Assembly (NCBI GenBank): GCA_964017195.1
Contig: OZ024894.1
Location: forward strand, 35,983,614-36,047,613
Length of the DNA: 64,000 bases
Source: Siderastrea radians
Taxonomy: Eukaryota; Cnidaria; Anthozoa; Scleractinia; Rhizangiidae
Direction: 5' to 3'
Shown: piece after piece, positions 1 to 12,000 of the stretch
How positions within the stretch are numbered: position 1 is the first letter of the stretch
Layout: every line of letters starts with the position of its first letter
The notes under the pieces: model-generated
The model's input: the letters and a program-made list of their open reading frames with translations, nothing else
Told to the model about the DNA's origin: nothing
The model's database searches: none
Made by a program: the position numbers and the translations under genes

Positions 1-1397
1 CTTCCAAGGTCTCTGCGCAATTCAATAAGGCAAGCAGTGGGCGTTGGAGAATGTGGCTTGATTATTGAAGGAGAGTTATAATCTGTAAGAGAGTGTCATT
101 TCTTCTATTAAAGCTTGGAAAGGGCGGTGAGTATTGACAAAAGCTAGAATATTCCTGTGGATATGTCGGTAAACATTGACCAGTCTTTTATTCCAGACAG
201 TTTTTGGTTTTGGCTTGAGATTACACTTTAAGCAGGCAAGAAAACTGTAAGAATCACAAAGCATTCATTACTTAAAGATTCCTCCTCAGTGGCTTGTATC
301 AACTTTTTGTCTTCCGTTCTCTATTCCCAGTGTACACAGGTAGGTATACAGTGTGCGTGAGATCCGTCGTTACGGGAATGTGCAAAATAAGCGAAAGTTC
401 GCGAAATTACGTGTGGACAGATTGCATTCTGTCTTAGTGTCGCCGAGACAGACAGTGTTTACCATTTACAAGAAAAAAATCGGGAAAATTCGGTTGGACT
501 TTAAATGGTAAGGCTATTTTGGCTTGCCCGACCGGAAAATTTCAAAATAAACGGAACGTCTTGAGAGGTAGTCCAAAATTCCCAACTGGGATATCAAAAC
601 GGTCCTGCGCCAATAGTCAAACTAGTTTTAGACTCTCTGTATCTCTGTAAATTAAAGTGAATTGCACAAAATAATATATATGTTAATCTTTAACGGAACT
701 TCCCATTCGCGGGGGGGGGGGGGGGGGTTGCTTGCCATTCGCACAAACCGTAAACCAACCGGTTTCCCCCTTGTCTCAGCGACCCACGACATAAACTAAA
801 ACTAGATGAATTCATCGCGAGTACAAAATGACACAAATTTTCACTGTCACCGCATGTGCATTGCACGTGCGACCTGTCTCCCCGTCATAATAGGAAATCA
901 GCCAATGGGAAATCCTATTATGACGGGTTCCTCCTATTATGAAGGGTTCCTCGCTTCGACTGCCTTCGCGAGCACTAAAAAAGCTTCCTGTCACAGCGAC
1001 ATGTCTCCTAAGCAGTGCAAAACAGGCGGCATAAGGCGGCCTTCTTGCGAGGGGGTTTTCAACTCGTCCGAAATCAGTCACTCAAGGTAGTTGAATTATA
1101 CAGCCGTTCAGAAGGTATGCACGTGTCACCTTTAGAAGAAAAACAATCTTGGCTTGTCAACCAACTAGGACGTTCTGCTGTTTGCTAGTTTTTTAATTCT
1201 TTTTTTTTTGGAGGATTCTGTTCTCATTTCTGGAGCAGTAGACAGAAGGTCAGCGAACAACAAGCGTCGCCAGGTTTTTTCTTAGTAAAACTGTCAATGA
1301 CAGCGTCAACGTCAATATCCTGGTCATAGTGGATGTTCATGGAGGCAAAGGAAGGCACTCGCTCTCTAGACCTAGTTACCCATAAGCAAGTCTTCAA
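1..1397. other. Non-coding stretch at window start
   Basis: No convincing gene is seen. The stretch holds a G-run at about 711-727 and a short perfect hairpin with 15-bp arms (881-895 and 913-927). Short ORFs at 76-264 and 806-1090 show no recognisable domain. The missing last exon of the Deltex-like gene to the right may lie here or beyond the window edge, but no candidate with matching intron phase was found. Confidence 0.5.
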
Positions 1398-1977
1398 TCA
1401 GCGTAGAGTAGTAAAATATCGTTCGCATTCTGCGGAGGTTATTGGCACGGTGCAGAGGATTCGTAACAGCTGGTGAGTGTTGGGATAGAAATCGTGGTTG
1501 CGTTCAGCTAGAGCTTTAACTGCGTGGTCGGGTAGTAAAAATTGAACATGCTGCATCCATTTTCGCCGCCATATGCAACGGAGGAGTTCATCGTCGGAGA
1601 CGTGAAACGATGGAAGGTCATCAGCATAGAACTGAAGTGCATCTTTAAGCTTATCGTCTTCTTGAGAGACCAGCAGCTTTGGAACAAGGTAGAGGAGCGA
1701 AGACAGTATTTTGTCCTTTTCCAAGGCTGAAATAAATGTCCATCTGGGTGGTTAAGTGGTCTAGCAAGGGAAATGCAAGGGCCCTCTTGTAATACTCTTT
1801 AGGCGTCGTTGCCTCCACGTTATTGCGATGCTGCTGTCGGCCTACTACCATTGAAATAGCAGGTTCGATGCTGTCATACTGCAAGCATTTTGTGGACTCA
1901 TGGACTTGTAGTGACGAGATTAGTTTGCATCGGGCTCTGTCTTGATTCATAATATAGATCAGCGTTTTCATTGACAT
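1398..1977 (-). pseudogene. hAT-type transposase C-terminal remnant
   Basis: Two overlapping minus-strand frames (1977-1651 and 1724-1398) together resemble the C-terminal half of a hAT transposase. The second frame ends with the typical dimerisation segment: a YPN step followed by PITSAECERYF, close to the family pattern of P-x-S-x-A-x-x-E-R-x-F-S. The two parts lie in different frames, so there is at least one frameshift, and no N-terminal BED finger or catalytic region is present. It is a dead fragment downstream of the last visible Deltex-gene exon. The family call rests on the dimerisation motif and is fairly secure; the subfamily is not known. Confidence 0.7.
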
Positions 1978-2147
1978 TTGAAAACTCAGTTTGTCATTGC
2001 AACCGGGATTTGCAAAATTTAAACCTACGAAGGGGGTTCTGGAACCCCTGGAATCCTCCCCTAGGTACGCCCCTGTCCTACAATTAGTAAACTGTGTTTG
2101 GTTATTTCTTGTTGTTGTTTATTTTTACTACGTGCAATTACACTTAC

Positions 2148-2559
2148 CTTGAATCATTTTCGAACGACGTTTTGAGTTCAATGCCATTTAATGCAACATA
2201 GCCAGTTCCACCTGAGGTCGAAGTTGAAACAGTAAAAACCAGGCGAGCATCAAAGGCTTTTCGAAGCAATTTCAAAATCTCCTTTCCTTCCTGTGTTTCG
2301 GGGAGATAGGCTACCAAAGATGTCCCCTTGTATAACCCGCCAGGGTTGGGATGTTCCGAGCTCTGGATACCGCCGTAGAAATAGAACGTTACGGCAATTG
2401 CACCATAGCTCTCAAATCCAGGAAGACTAGCCTTGTACTTCTTCCACATCATTTGGCCCGGAGGTTGGTTAGCTTTAATGGCATCTGATGTAGCTTTCCA
2501 GCGGTCATCGATGTCTGAATTTTGAGGACAACTTGAAGTTGACGCCGGTGCGTTTATAT
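2148..2559 (-). CDS. DTX3L-like: DTX3L-like exon 4: Deltex C-terminal (DTC) domain
   Basis: The acceptor follows a T-rich tract (TTTTACACAG) and the donor is AAG/GTAAGT. The translation has the DTC hallmarks HPNPGG-x-Y-x-GTS, AYLP-x-T-x-EG, ILKLLRKAFDARL and FTVSTSTSGG. In canonical Deltex proteins the later part reads with a TTG and W-N-x-I-H-H-K-T-S; here it is LNGIELKTS, so the histidine pair just before KTS is replaced. The exon ends in phase 2, and the expected C-terminal tail is not seen in the window. Confidence 0.85.
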
Positions 2560-5500
2560 CTGTGTAAAAGTGAATTCAAGAATGCTTGTTAACCCAACTT
2601 TTTAACGTCGTTTACCATTAACCGTGTCTGGTAGTTAGCCCCAAGTAAAACAAACTTTGTGAGCACTCCACTTGTTACTAGTGTCGTTTCAGCATATCCC
2701 ACGCAATTATCTTCTAATTTGTTTAATTAATCGGCCTTAACCCTATTCAGGTGGGGCCTTTTTTTGGTTTTCAGGGTCCGGGCGACTCCGCCCATCTCCT
2801 TAACTCGGAGAATATTTCAGAAACGATAACGAACTTGAAAATGTAACGCTTAACGTCAGGTAACGTGCGAATTACGTCTCGGATCCTCCATTTCCGATTT
2901 CTTGATTTTTCCAGATCCTTCGAAATCACCAAAATTGACCAAACATTTATAAAAACAAAAAATGAACACAAATGTAATCTAACAATGCGGAAGTTACATT
3001 AGAAGAATCAAGAAAATTCTAAATTCTAAAAAAACCTGCCTATCAAAAGGTGGCTGCCATGATAACGTCAAACTTGTTCCCAGATGCATTTTAGAAAAAG
3101 TCACCAACTCAAGTTTGGTAGCTTTAGCTTGCTTATTAAAAAAAGGTATAAACTTCCAGTCCGTGCGGACAGAATACTCCCCACGCCCACCCACTGGTCT
3201 GAATAGGGTTAAGTCCCATGACAACAACTCCGAGAGCAACCCTGCCTTGTAAGAGGATTGCTTGGGTAATACATGTGTATAAGTATGGACTGGCGGTCTC
3301 ATTTCGCTTACCCCCGAAGGTACAAGCAAACTCATACTCTCACCCAGGTACACAGTGAGGGAGGCGGATGATGGACCCCCCCCCCCGCCGTGAAGTCTTG
3401 TGCGTTACGGTATTTCGAAAAGGTTTTTCCTTTGATAGATAGCATGTGATGTGCTCTACAAGGTGATGTAAATATTATAGATTGCATGTGGCGCTCTGAC
3501 GTGATCAAATATGGTGGCCAAGATGGCCGCCATCTTGGATTTTACTCAAAATTACAAATTATCAGAAAACATAGAATTAAACAGGGATATAGAATATGAC
3601 ATAAGTAAAAACTTTACTGGTTTTTTATCTCGACATTTCATATACCTTTTTGACCGAAACAAATTGAAAACATCCCCCCCTTGTACCTCCAGGGGTTCCA
3701 TTGCCAGTTTTATATACAATTAATCAACCAATCAATTAGTAAGTCAGTCAGTCAGTCAGTCAGTCAGTCAATCCACCAATCAGGCTTTATATAATGAGTG
3801 AAAGGGATTAATACCAATATTTGTAATAAAACAACAAATCTCCATTTTGAAGAAAGAAAGAAAGAAAGAAAGAAGTTTATGTTAACCTCATTCATGCAAT
3901 AGGGGAAAAAAACAGATGAAATATCTAGCATATCACTAGCGGGAAACAAAAAAACAATCTGAGTCCCCCATATAGACTCATTGACCAAGATTGCAACGTG
4001 TCTCTCAGTAGCTTAGGAGAGCGTCCGACAATGCGCAGAAGGTGGAGGTTCGATTCCCATTAGGACCTCAGGGTTTTCTTCGTCCCACCACTCTGGGGGA
4101 GGGGGGGGGGGATTAAGGGATGTTTGGGTTGGGGGTCTACCGCCGAGGCCTTCAAACCCTGACCCTGTTTAAGACAATAGACCTTTTTTTTTTGTAACCA
4201 GAAAAAATTATTTCAGAAGGTATTTTGTATTAATGACATCATAGAATTAGATTAAAAAACTGTTGGTACCACACATGTAGACGCGCAGCGAAAACGTTCA
4301 CACCTTGTTCAAGACTTCCGGCCCAGAAAGATACCCTGTTCAAAACGCTAAATAGTTAAATTGTAAAGGCTGTTTAAGACCATACCCTGTTAGGTGGCAC
4401 ATACCCGTTTAGGCCAGATAAAGGTGTGCAACCGCGCGTTACAAGGAAATATGAACTAGCTCGCCACCTTTTTTTAGAAGCTCAGTGGTAAGCAGGTGAC
4501 TGCTGTATGAAAGGACATGGGTTCGATTCCTGTCGGGGACTCACATTCTTGCTTTGTTGCACGCTCGTGACATGCTCAACTCAACGTACAAAGTAATTAA
4601 CCTAGTTTCTGTGCATTAATACGGATTGTTAAATACTGTTGTTGATAAACCTAGACTTACAGCTATTTTTGTTAACGTCTTCTTTGTCGATGGTTATTAG
4701 GCCAGCTTTATCCATACACGCGGGACAATTACTGCTGATAGTGAAAGCCCTGAGTATGCAATCGTCACAAAACTTGTGCTTCATACACATGTTTGGATGG
4801 GTGAGATCTGGATGATCCACAGTATCTTGGCAAAGGGCACACAGAATAGACAATTGTCGCTCTGAGTCTGTAAACGAAATGAAACTTGTTTAACATTTAA
4901 CAATACGATAAACAAGAATCACTGCATGCTGATTTCAAGTAATCTACACTAGATTTTAAAAAAATGCAATATTCTCACATATACCCCTGCCTTAGGACAC
5001 TGGACGGTTATCTACCATTACCGTAAAACAAAACCCGAGACCACTTTCAAAGAGTATCGAAATATGCGTTGCATATATGATCTTTTAAAAAGGTATACGT
5101 GTAATCTGGACTTTAAAGTACTTCCTAATTTCAATCAGGATCATAGTATACGGAAAACGTATAAGTATAACATCACAGTACAAGAGCCGTTTTTAACTTA
5201 ACGACAGACACTTATACTGCTCTTCTAAGCCGAGCAAGGCTGCCGTCTCTCTATAAACAGGCATCTCCAAGACCTAGCCATCTTAGTGTTCAAAGTAAAG
5301 GACGGCCTTGTACCTGACTACATATTGGATCTTTTTAAAAAAAATTCGAATAAGGGCTCTGCTCTGAGGAATGCTGGCTTTGATTTGCCCCGTTTCCGCT
5401 CAGTTTGTTACGGCAAACCTTCTCTTAATTGTTTTGGTCATTACCTTTTGGCCGACATTAAGCGCTAGTGACAGAAAGAGACCAACTATCGAGGGTCTAT

Positions 5501-5956
5501 AAACAGAATAAGAGAAAAAGATCTGACTGTTTTGATTGAGAATGCTTGTTCCAGCAGTAATATTTGTACTGCATGCATGATGCTTGAATTGACCTCACTG
5601 ATTTTAGTCATCTTAAATTTTTAGAGCAATATATGAGCCCCCGTTACTGTTGTTGTTGTTGTTGTCATTTTAAAGTTTTAGAGTGATAGAAGTTTTTCTT
5701 CAAACGCGATTTATTAACTTACTAAATTGTACTTTTAATTTAGATATCTTTAAACAGTGTCCACCATTAGTTATTTAAGCTAAACACTTTGACACTTCAA
5801 TAAAGTTATTCATTCATTCATTCATTCATCCATCCATCCATCCATCCATCCATCCATTCATTCATTCATTCATTCATTCATTCATTCATTCATTCATCCA
5901 TCCACTCATTCATTCATTCATTCATTTAAACAAAAGCGTTCTTATCAATGAACATG

Positions 5957-6000
<44 letters not shown>

Positions 6001-9000
6001 GTTACTATTCCTGAACTGGATTTTTTCTAAGATTGTTATCTTTATTGATTTCAACGGCATTTGTTTCTTTGAACGTCACGGTAAGGCTAACGTTTCCCGT
6101 CCCCCTTGTTTTCAGACATACATTACCTTTTGCTTCGCATTCAGGTTGGTAGATTTCACTAAATCCTAGACCATCTCCTTTCGTTGTTGTCTCGTCAAGC
6201 TCGTTTTTCTGGATTGGCTCTCCATTTTTTTCGGCTTCTGCTGTAGTAGGAAACTCGTTAGAGTTTTGTTCCACAGCTTGAAAATTTTCTCCGTTTTTGT
6301 CATGTCTTCCTTCAAGGTTCACGCTTCTACGGGAACTCCCCCCCAAATCTTTATCGTGCCAAATTTCTAAGCCTTGATCGCTGAGCCCAAGATCGGCATT
6401 TAAGAGACCATCAACCGTGGGTGAAGTAAGGAGACTGCCACAATTCTTTACAAAAGGAGAGAAATGCAATGTGTGTTGACCACTTGGTGGGGGAGAGTGA
6501 TCTTTCTTACATTTTGGACCACCCTGATGATCATGAATTTCAGTATCTCGCAAGTCTTCATTCTGTTCTTCTTGGAATATCAAATCCTTGAATTCAGGCT
6601 GTTGAATTTCTTGTGCTTGACCTGCTGTTTCCGCCACCTTATAAGTTCCTGTACCTTTTTCTTCCTGATTCAAGACGCCGCCCAAGACCAGTTCTTCCTT
6701 CAGATTTGTAACTTCAGGTGATCTTTCTTGAATGACCGAGCTTTTCGTTGTCTGTTCTTCAATTTGAACTGCAGCTGACGCTTGCAGTATCTCAAATGCT
6801 TTTATCAAGGAGACTTCGATGCGTTCAACGGAGCTATTAGAAACAAACGGAATGATCTCTTCAGTAGCTTGCTTCTCGTTACTTGCATTATTTTGTCCGT
6901 CGCTGCAATCCTGGTCGACATGATATCGAGGTGCATTTCTTTCAAATTCGCAGTAAGGCTCAATACTTACCGCAGGACAATCAACGCTGATCTTGGCCTT
7001 TTCCAGTTTCTCTTCTGTGGACTTGTGAAGCTGAAGGGAAGAGGGTATTTCGACAGCTGTGGGCTCGTTGGCATGAATAGGACCAATAGGTGAAACCGGT
7101 TCAGGTTGCTCCACGGATTTTTCTTTCAGCATGTGTAAACCGCTTGTTTCAACACTTGTCATCATGTTTTGGGATCTAAATGATGAATCAGTTGTACCAT
7201 CATTTAAAAGTTCCTTCTTCGACGACGCACTAACAAAAAATGGTTTTCCTTCACAGGAAAATAAAGACAGCTCTTTTAGAAATACCTCAATAGTTGCTTC
7301 ATCTTCGCAAACTATACATATATCGTTAATTCCACTGTGCATTGGGCCAATGGTTCTGCTAAACGCTGCAATAACACGAATGATAACTTCCGCTGAAACC
7401 TGATCCGGAATGGCATTCCAGTCTTGCCCTAACGGAGGAAAAGCAATCGATTTGTGTCTGTATCCTGATGACAGGATCAGCCCTTGTTTTAGACATCTGT
7501 GGATCATGCGCTTGCATTCTTTATAGTCATGCAATTCGTCGTCCCACAATGGAAGGACAGCATGAAGGACAGCTCTGCAGGGCAAGCTACCTCCAGAGGT
7601 CATTACTGTGTCGCCACCTTTTAAAGGGTTGCTGCTTTGAGTCTTGCTGAGACATTCGTTCTGTATTGCTAAGCCTCCTTTCTTAATAATCAGCCTTGAC
7701 AATCCTCCATCGTAAGAGAGCGTCGAGTTCGCTGGACACAGAAGGACGTCCACATTCTGGTGGGTGATGTCTCCTTTGAACAAGCTTACTGCTATTCCTG
7801 TTGATGTTACAAATTGCATGCGATTACCTCCCACGACACTACGTTCTTTTCTTTCATAGACAACTGCTTTGGACTTATTGCCACATCCATTGGTAACTGA
7901 TCCTTCCAACTGCCCTTGAGTGCAATCTTGGTTTAAAGCTGCCAACGTGGAACAGGATTTGTTCTCGCTCTTTGATGTACCCTTTATGTCATGGCCACTT
8001 GATTGTAGTTTCGTTGGAAATTGGTCGAAATCCTGTGAATCAGGGCTATCAGATTTCATTTGGTTATGATCAACGCTCTTTAAAAGGGACTCGTCATTAC
8101 AGTGTTGCTTTGTTTCTTCATGACCTTGGCGCGCATTATTGTTATCTCCATTCCCCAAATCAGGAAACGTCTCGTGCGAACTGAGATGCAAATCATCATA
8201 GACAAAATCTGGCAGAGCTACAGTTACTGAAATGCTGTCATTTAAATCACTTCCTTTTTGCGAAATGTTAGTTTCAACTTCTTCGTACCTTACCACTTGG
8301 ATGTTCTCAGGTGGTGATGTAGGAAGCTTGTTTGTCTCAGTAGATTTACTTTCCGGGATAGAGTCATCGACTACACGTGTTTCCTCAGCGTCATTAATTA
8401 CCCGCACTGGAATGTTTGCATGAGTCTCATGGGTATTACTCTTGGCCTTTTTGTGACGCTGACTCATTTTAACCTGACTTTTCTCCAACGCAGACGTTGA
8501 CCGTTTGTTGATAGGTTTATCATGTAGTTCATAACTAGAATAGTTAATAGCCCGAGCATCTCTAACTGGACGCCCCTTTTTCTGCGACTTAGTTTCTTTC
8601 AAGATGGTCGCCAATACTTCGTTTACTCTCTTTATTTGCTCGAAGGTGCCAGACACGACAAAGCCATCAAATATTTCCTTCCACTCCACCGCTATTTCTT
8701 CCTGGATATTGTGAAGAATGGTTTTCATACTTGAGTAGCTTAATCCAAAGGTATTATGGTCAATTCGGCCAGATACCTTGTCAAAAACCTTGAAATTCGA
8801 CGAAATAATATGCCTTAGTAAGGACCGACTTCCGTATTTTTTGGACCATTTGTTACTATAACTACAGTACAATGTATCTGTTTTTTCTGTTCCTTAGCAA
8901 CTGAGTGGGTTTCTTATATTGCTTGTTGATAGACTATAAATGCGTGTAAACGGTCCCACTTACGAACGTATTTCGGGGATTATGACCATGACGCGTGCAT

Positions 9001-12000
9001 TATTTAACAAATCTGGGGCAAACCTGAGAGAGAGCCTCAAAAAAATGAATTGACAAGTTCAAGTGAACCCAGCACTTAAGTAGCAGGTTACGTAAGCACA
9101 AAGCGGCTGGTTTCTGTTTCTTTCTTAACCCTATTCTGCCTGGGCTTTCTTTGAGTTTCTGAGCCTGGGGAGGCCCCCTCCCCCCTACAGATCTCGAAAA
9201 TATTAAGACGGAATCCATTAGGAAACTGAGTAATTTTAATTTTCAGTGGACAAAAATCTTGTACCAGAATAATTTAAAGCATATCGCATTCTTTTTAAAA
9301 ATTTTTGAGAGCTATGGATGTAATTTGTTATCTGTAATAACCCCAAAGACAATTTCTTATGGGAGCCCGAGAAAATAAATTTGAAATTTCACAAAATGAA
9401 ATCTTACGCATAAAAATTTGTACCTATTTTACCCGTGTTTACACAATTCCTCTAAAATTTGAAATTTAATTTCACGGGCTCCCATAAGAAATTGTCGTTG
9501 GTGTTATTACAGTAAACTAATTACGTCTACAGCTCTTAAAAAGTGTAAAAAAGAATGCGGTAAACTTTAAATTATTCTGGTACAAGATTTTTGTCCACTG
9601 ATTACTCAATTTCCTGATCGATTCCGTCTTAATACTCTTGTTATGAAACTTGACACGTTTGTAGCACGTCATTAGCTTTACAGATTGGGCTTATGACATG
9701 TCAATTATGTCGTGTCGTGACGTCACAAGAACGACACAAACCCGCCATTTTGAATTTCAGGCCGCCATCTTGAATCCCAAACCTGCAGTCGTTAGCTGAC
9801 AATGACGTCACCAATAACCCCTAACCAAAGCAGAATAGGATTGAATAGTGAAGCACAAGTGAAATGACGTCATACACATGTTTAGGTGCCCGCATCCAAA
9901 CGGCAAGGCAACCAATTAAAACGCGTCGCATGTAACCACAATTTTATGAAACTGCAATGTACACCTCCGGTTTTTTTAACCCTCAAAATTAAATTATCTT
10001 CTAATTGAAAAAAAAAGGAACAAAATTAATCTCTTTTTGTTTAATAGTAACGGTCTATACATAGTTACCTGAAAAGAACTTGATTGACAATACGGCTCAA
10101 GTTTTACCAGGAAGCCGTTTATTTCGTGCCGCCTCTTCAAAACGGACTCGGCAACTGTTGTGAAAGAAAGGCAAGCCTTCATGAAAACTAAAGCTTACGT
10201 TAGACTCGCATTACATTAAAATAACCATTTCTGGTTACCTGTTGTTGATGTAGTTGTCGGTTTTAATCTTAGCGATCAATATTCCCAAGACGAAGGGAAT
10301 TCGGTCCAAAACTTTTCTAACTGCCAGCCGTTTACAATCCGAATCAAGGAGTGTATGCATTTCCTCGCATTAGTGTCAACAGGAGCAAACCTTCAAGGAA
10401 AGTACTGTGGTACCGTTTTGGACACAAGCGCGTGAACACCCTTTTCTTAAGTTTCCACTGTTTGCCATACCTCTTGCCCCCAGTTTAAAGAAAAAAAATC
10501 GCAAACTGGACAGCAACCTTTTTCGCCAATCTTTCTCTTCTTAGCAGAAAGACAAAGGCTAACACAGTGTCTCAATATAACTACTTCGTTTGTAATTCTT
10601 TACTAAGTTTTGACAGCTACTTTGAGTTCGTACCCTTAGCTATAGTGACGACAATAGTAAATAAAATCTCTAGCAACCTGTAAATAGTTAGGAGTGCTAG
10701 GCAGATTCCACTGTCCTGTTTTAAGTTTTATTGCTCCCAGTTTTGATCATGCGCACCATGAAATGCTTAGGCATGCGTAGGATATCCCTCGCCAAGATTC
10801 TCCTAAGCTTTGTTCCAAAAGGAAATACAAGCCAGAAAGGTTATTTAAAAATTCAAACTACGAACAACGGCCCATGAGAGATAGATAGGTGAGGTCGAAC
10901 ATTATATCTTTTTATCACTGCAGCTGGAAAAACTGAAATCTTTGGACTTGTACTGTGTTGGGGGGGGGGGGGGTGGGGGTATGGCGTGTGGGAGATGCGG
11001 TGCCTATGTACTCTGGCATCAATTCCCTTTTCCTTCTCATCCCAGAACGACCACTACAATTTGCAATTGACTGTTCGGAGGATGGGGCCACCCAATCATT
11101 TGTGGTTTAAAACAAAGTCGAGTCAACTGCGAGTAAAATGGCCAAAAGCTATACACTGAAATAAATTGCATTGTCCTACAGACTGTTCTTTACAGGCGCT
11201 AAGGGTATTTTCAAAAAATCAGTAATTTTGTTCCGTTCATAAAGCCTTATCGACACATAATATTTCATTCATGCTTAGCAGACAATATTTCGTTTCATAT
11301 CAAAATAATGTATATGTGTACGAACGCAGGCAACTAGCGCCTTTAAAGGTCAAATAAACCAAAATTTCGACATTTTTTCTTTCAATCCAATTTACTTGTT
11401 ATGTGTTGATCTGGTATCAAATAAACATATTCTGAAGTTTCAAGTCAATTGGACTTAGGATCGCAGAGATAATGGCATGTGAAAAGTGCTACTTTTTGGC
11501 CTTCATAATCGTAGAGTGGTCGGGAAAGTTGTCGGTAAATTGTCGGAAATAACACTAGTGACGTCACTGTTGGCGAGCTGGAAAATTGCGGGGATTCAAA
11601 GTGCGAGGACTTGAGCGGAAAATCATGGTGTTTTGTGCTGCTATGAGAGTAAAGTAAGTAATTTTAAGTTTCCAGAAGATCCAGAACTGCCTGAAGAATG
11701 GCTCAAAGAATGAAAGGAGGATCGTTTCAACCCACAAAATACTGATTCACGTGTCTGTGCAGACCAGTTTACACCACAGGTAACCAAAGCGATTCGATCG
11801 AAAATAATCGGCGGTTTTCCATGGAAAATACCTAAAAATCCAAATAAAGTTTGAAGAACCTTACCTGTTATGTGTTTGCTGTGTTTTTGCCGGTTTTCCG
11901 AGCTTGTGGAAGTTGTTTTGAGCGGTAAGTTACAGCGGTATAAACCATCCATGTCCGCCCAAGAACGGAGCAACTTCACACGGGAATTCCAATTGCGTGT

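Larger units (their letters stand above)
2560..4660 (-). other. Intron 3 of the DTX3L-like gene
   Basis: A 2.1-kb intron filled with repeats. A dispersed repeat at about 3355-3700 has a second copy in the same orientation at about 28430-28700 in the PARP14-like gene; both carry a C-run and the palindromic GATGGCCGCCATC-type core. There are short microsatellites at 3740-3775 (CAGT) and 3850-3875 (AAAG), two tRNA-like segments, and a repeat at 4080-4440. Confidence 0.7.
4868..6126 (-). other. Intron 2 of the DTX3L-like gene
   Basis: It holds a LINE fragment at 5236-5468 and a long tetranucleotide microsatellite at 5810-6000. No other gene is seen. Confidence 0.7.

Noticed and set aside
1..78. 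Possible last exon of the DTX3L-like gene (minus strand, ending with a weak resemblance to the Deltex C terminus)
   Set aside because: The acceptor phase does not fit the phase-2 donor at 2148, and the similarity is too weak.
806..1090. 94-codon plus ORF and its 89-codon antisense
   Set aside because: Both span a hairpin repeat and show no domain.
4468..4545. Possible tRNA gene
   Set aside because: A and B boxes are recognisable but the acceptor stem does not pair, so it was kept only as a SINE-like segment.
6464..8423. Several plus-strand ORFs of 60-103 codons
   Set aside because: Antisense to the macrodomain exon, with low-complexity composition only.
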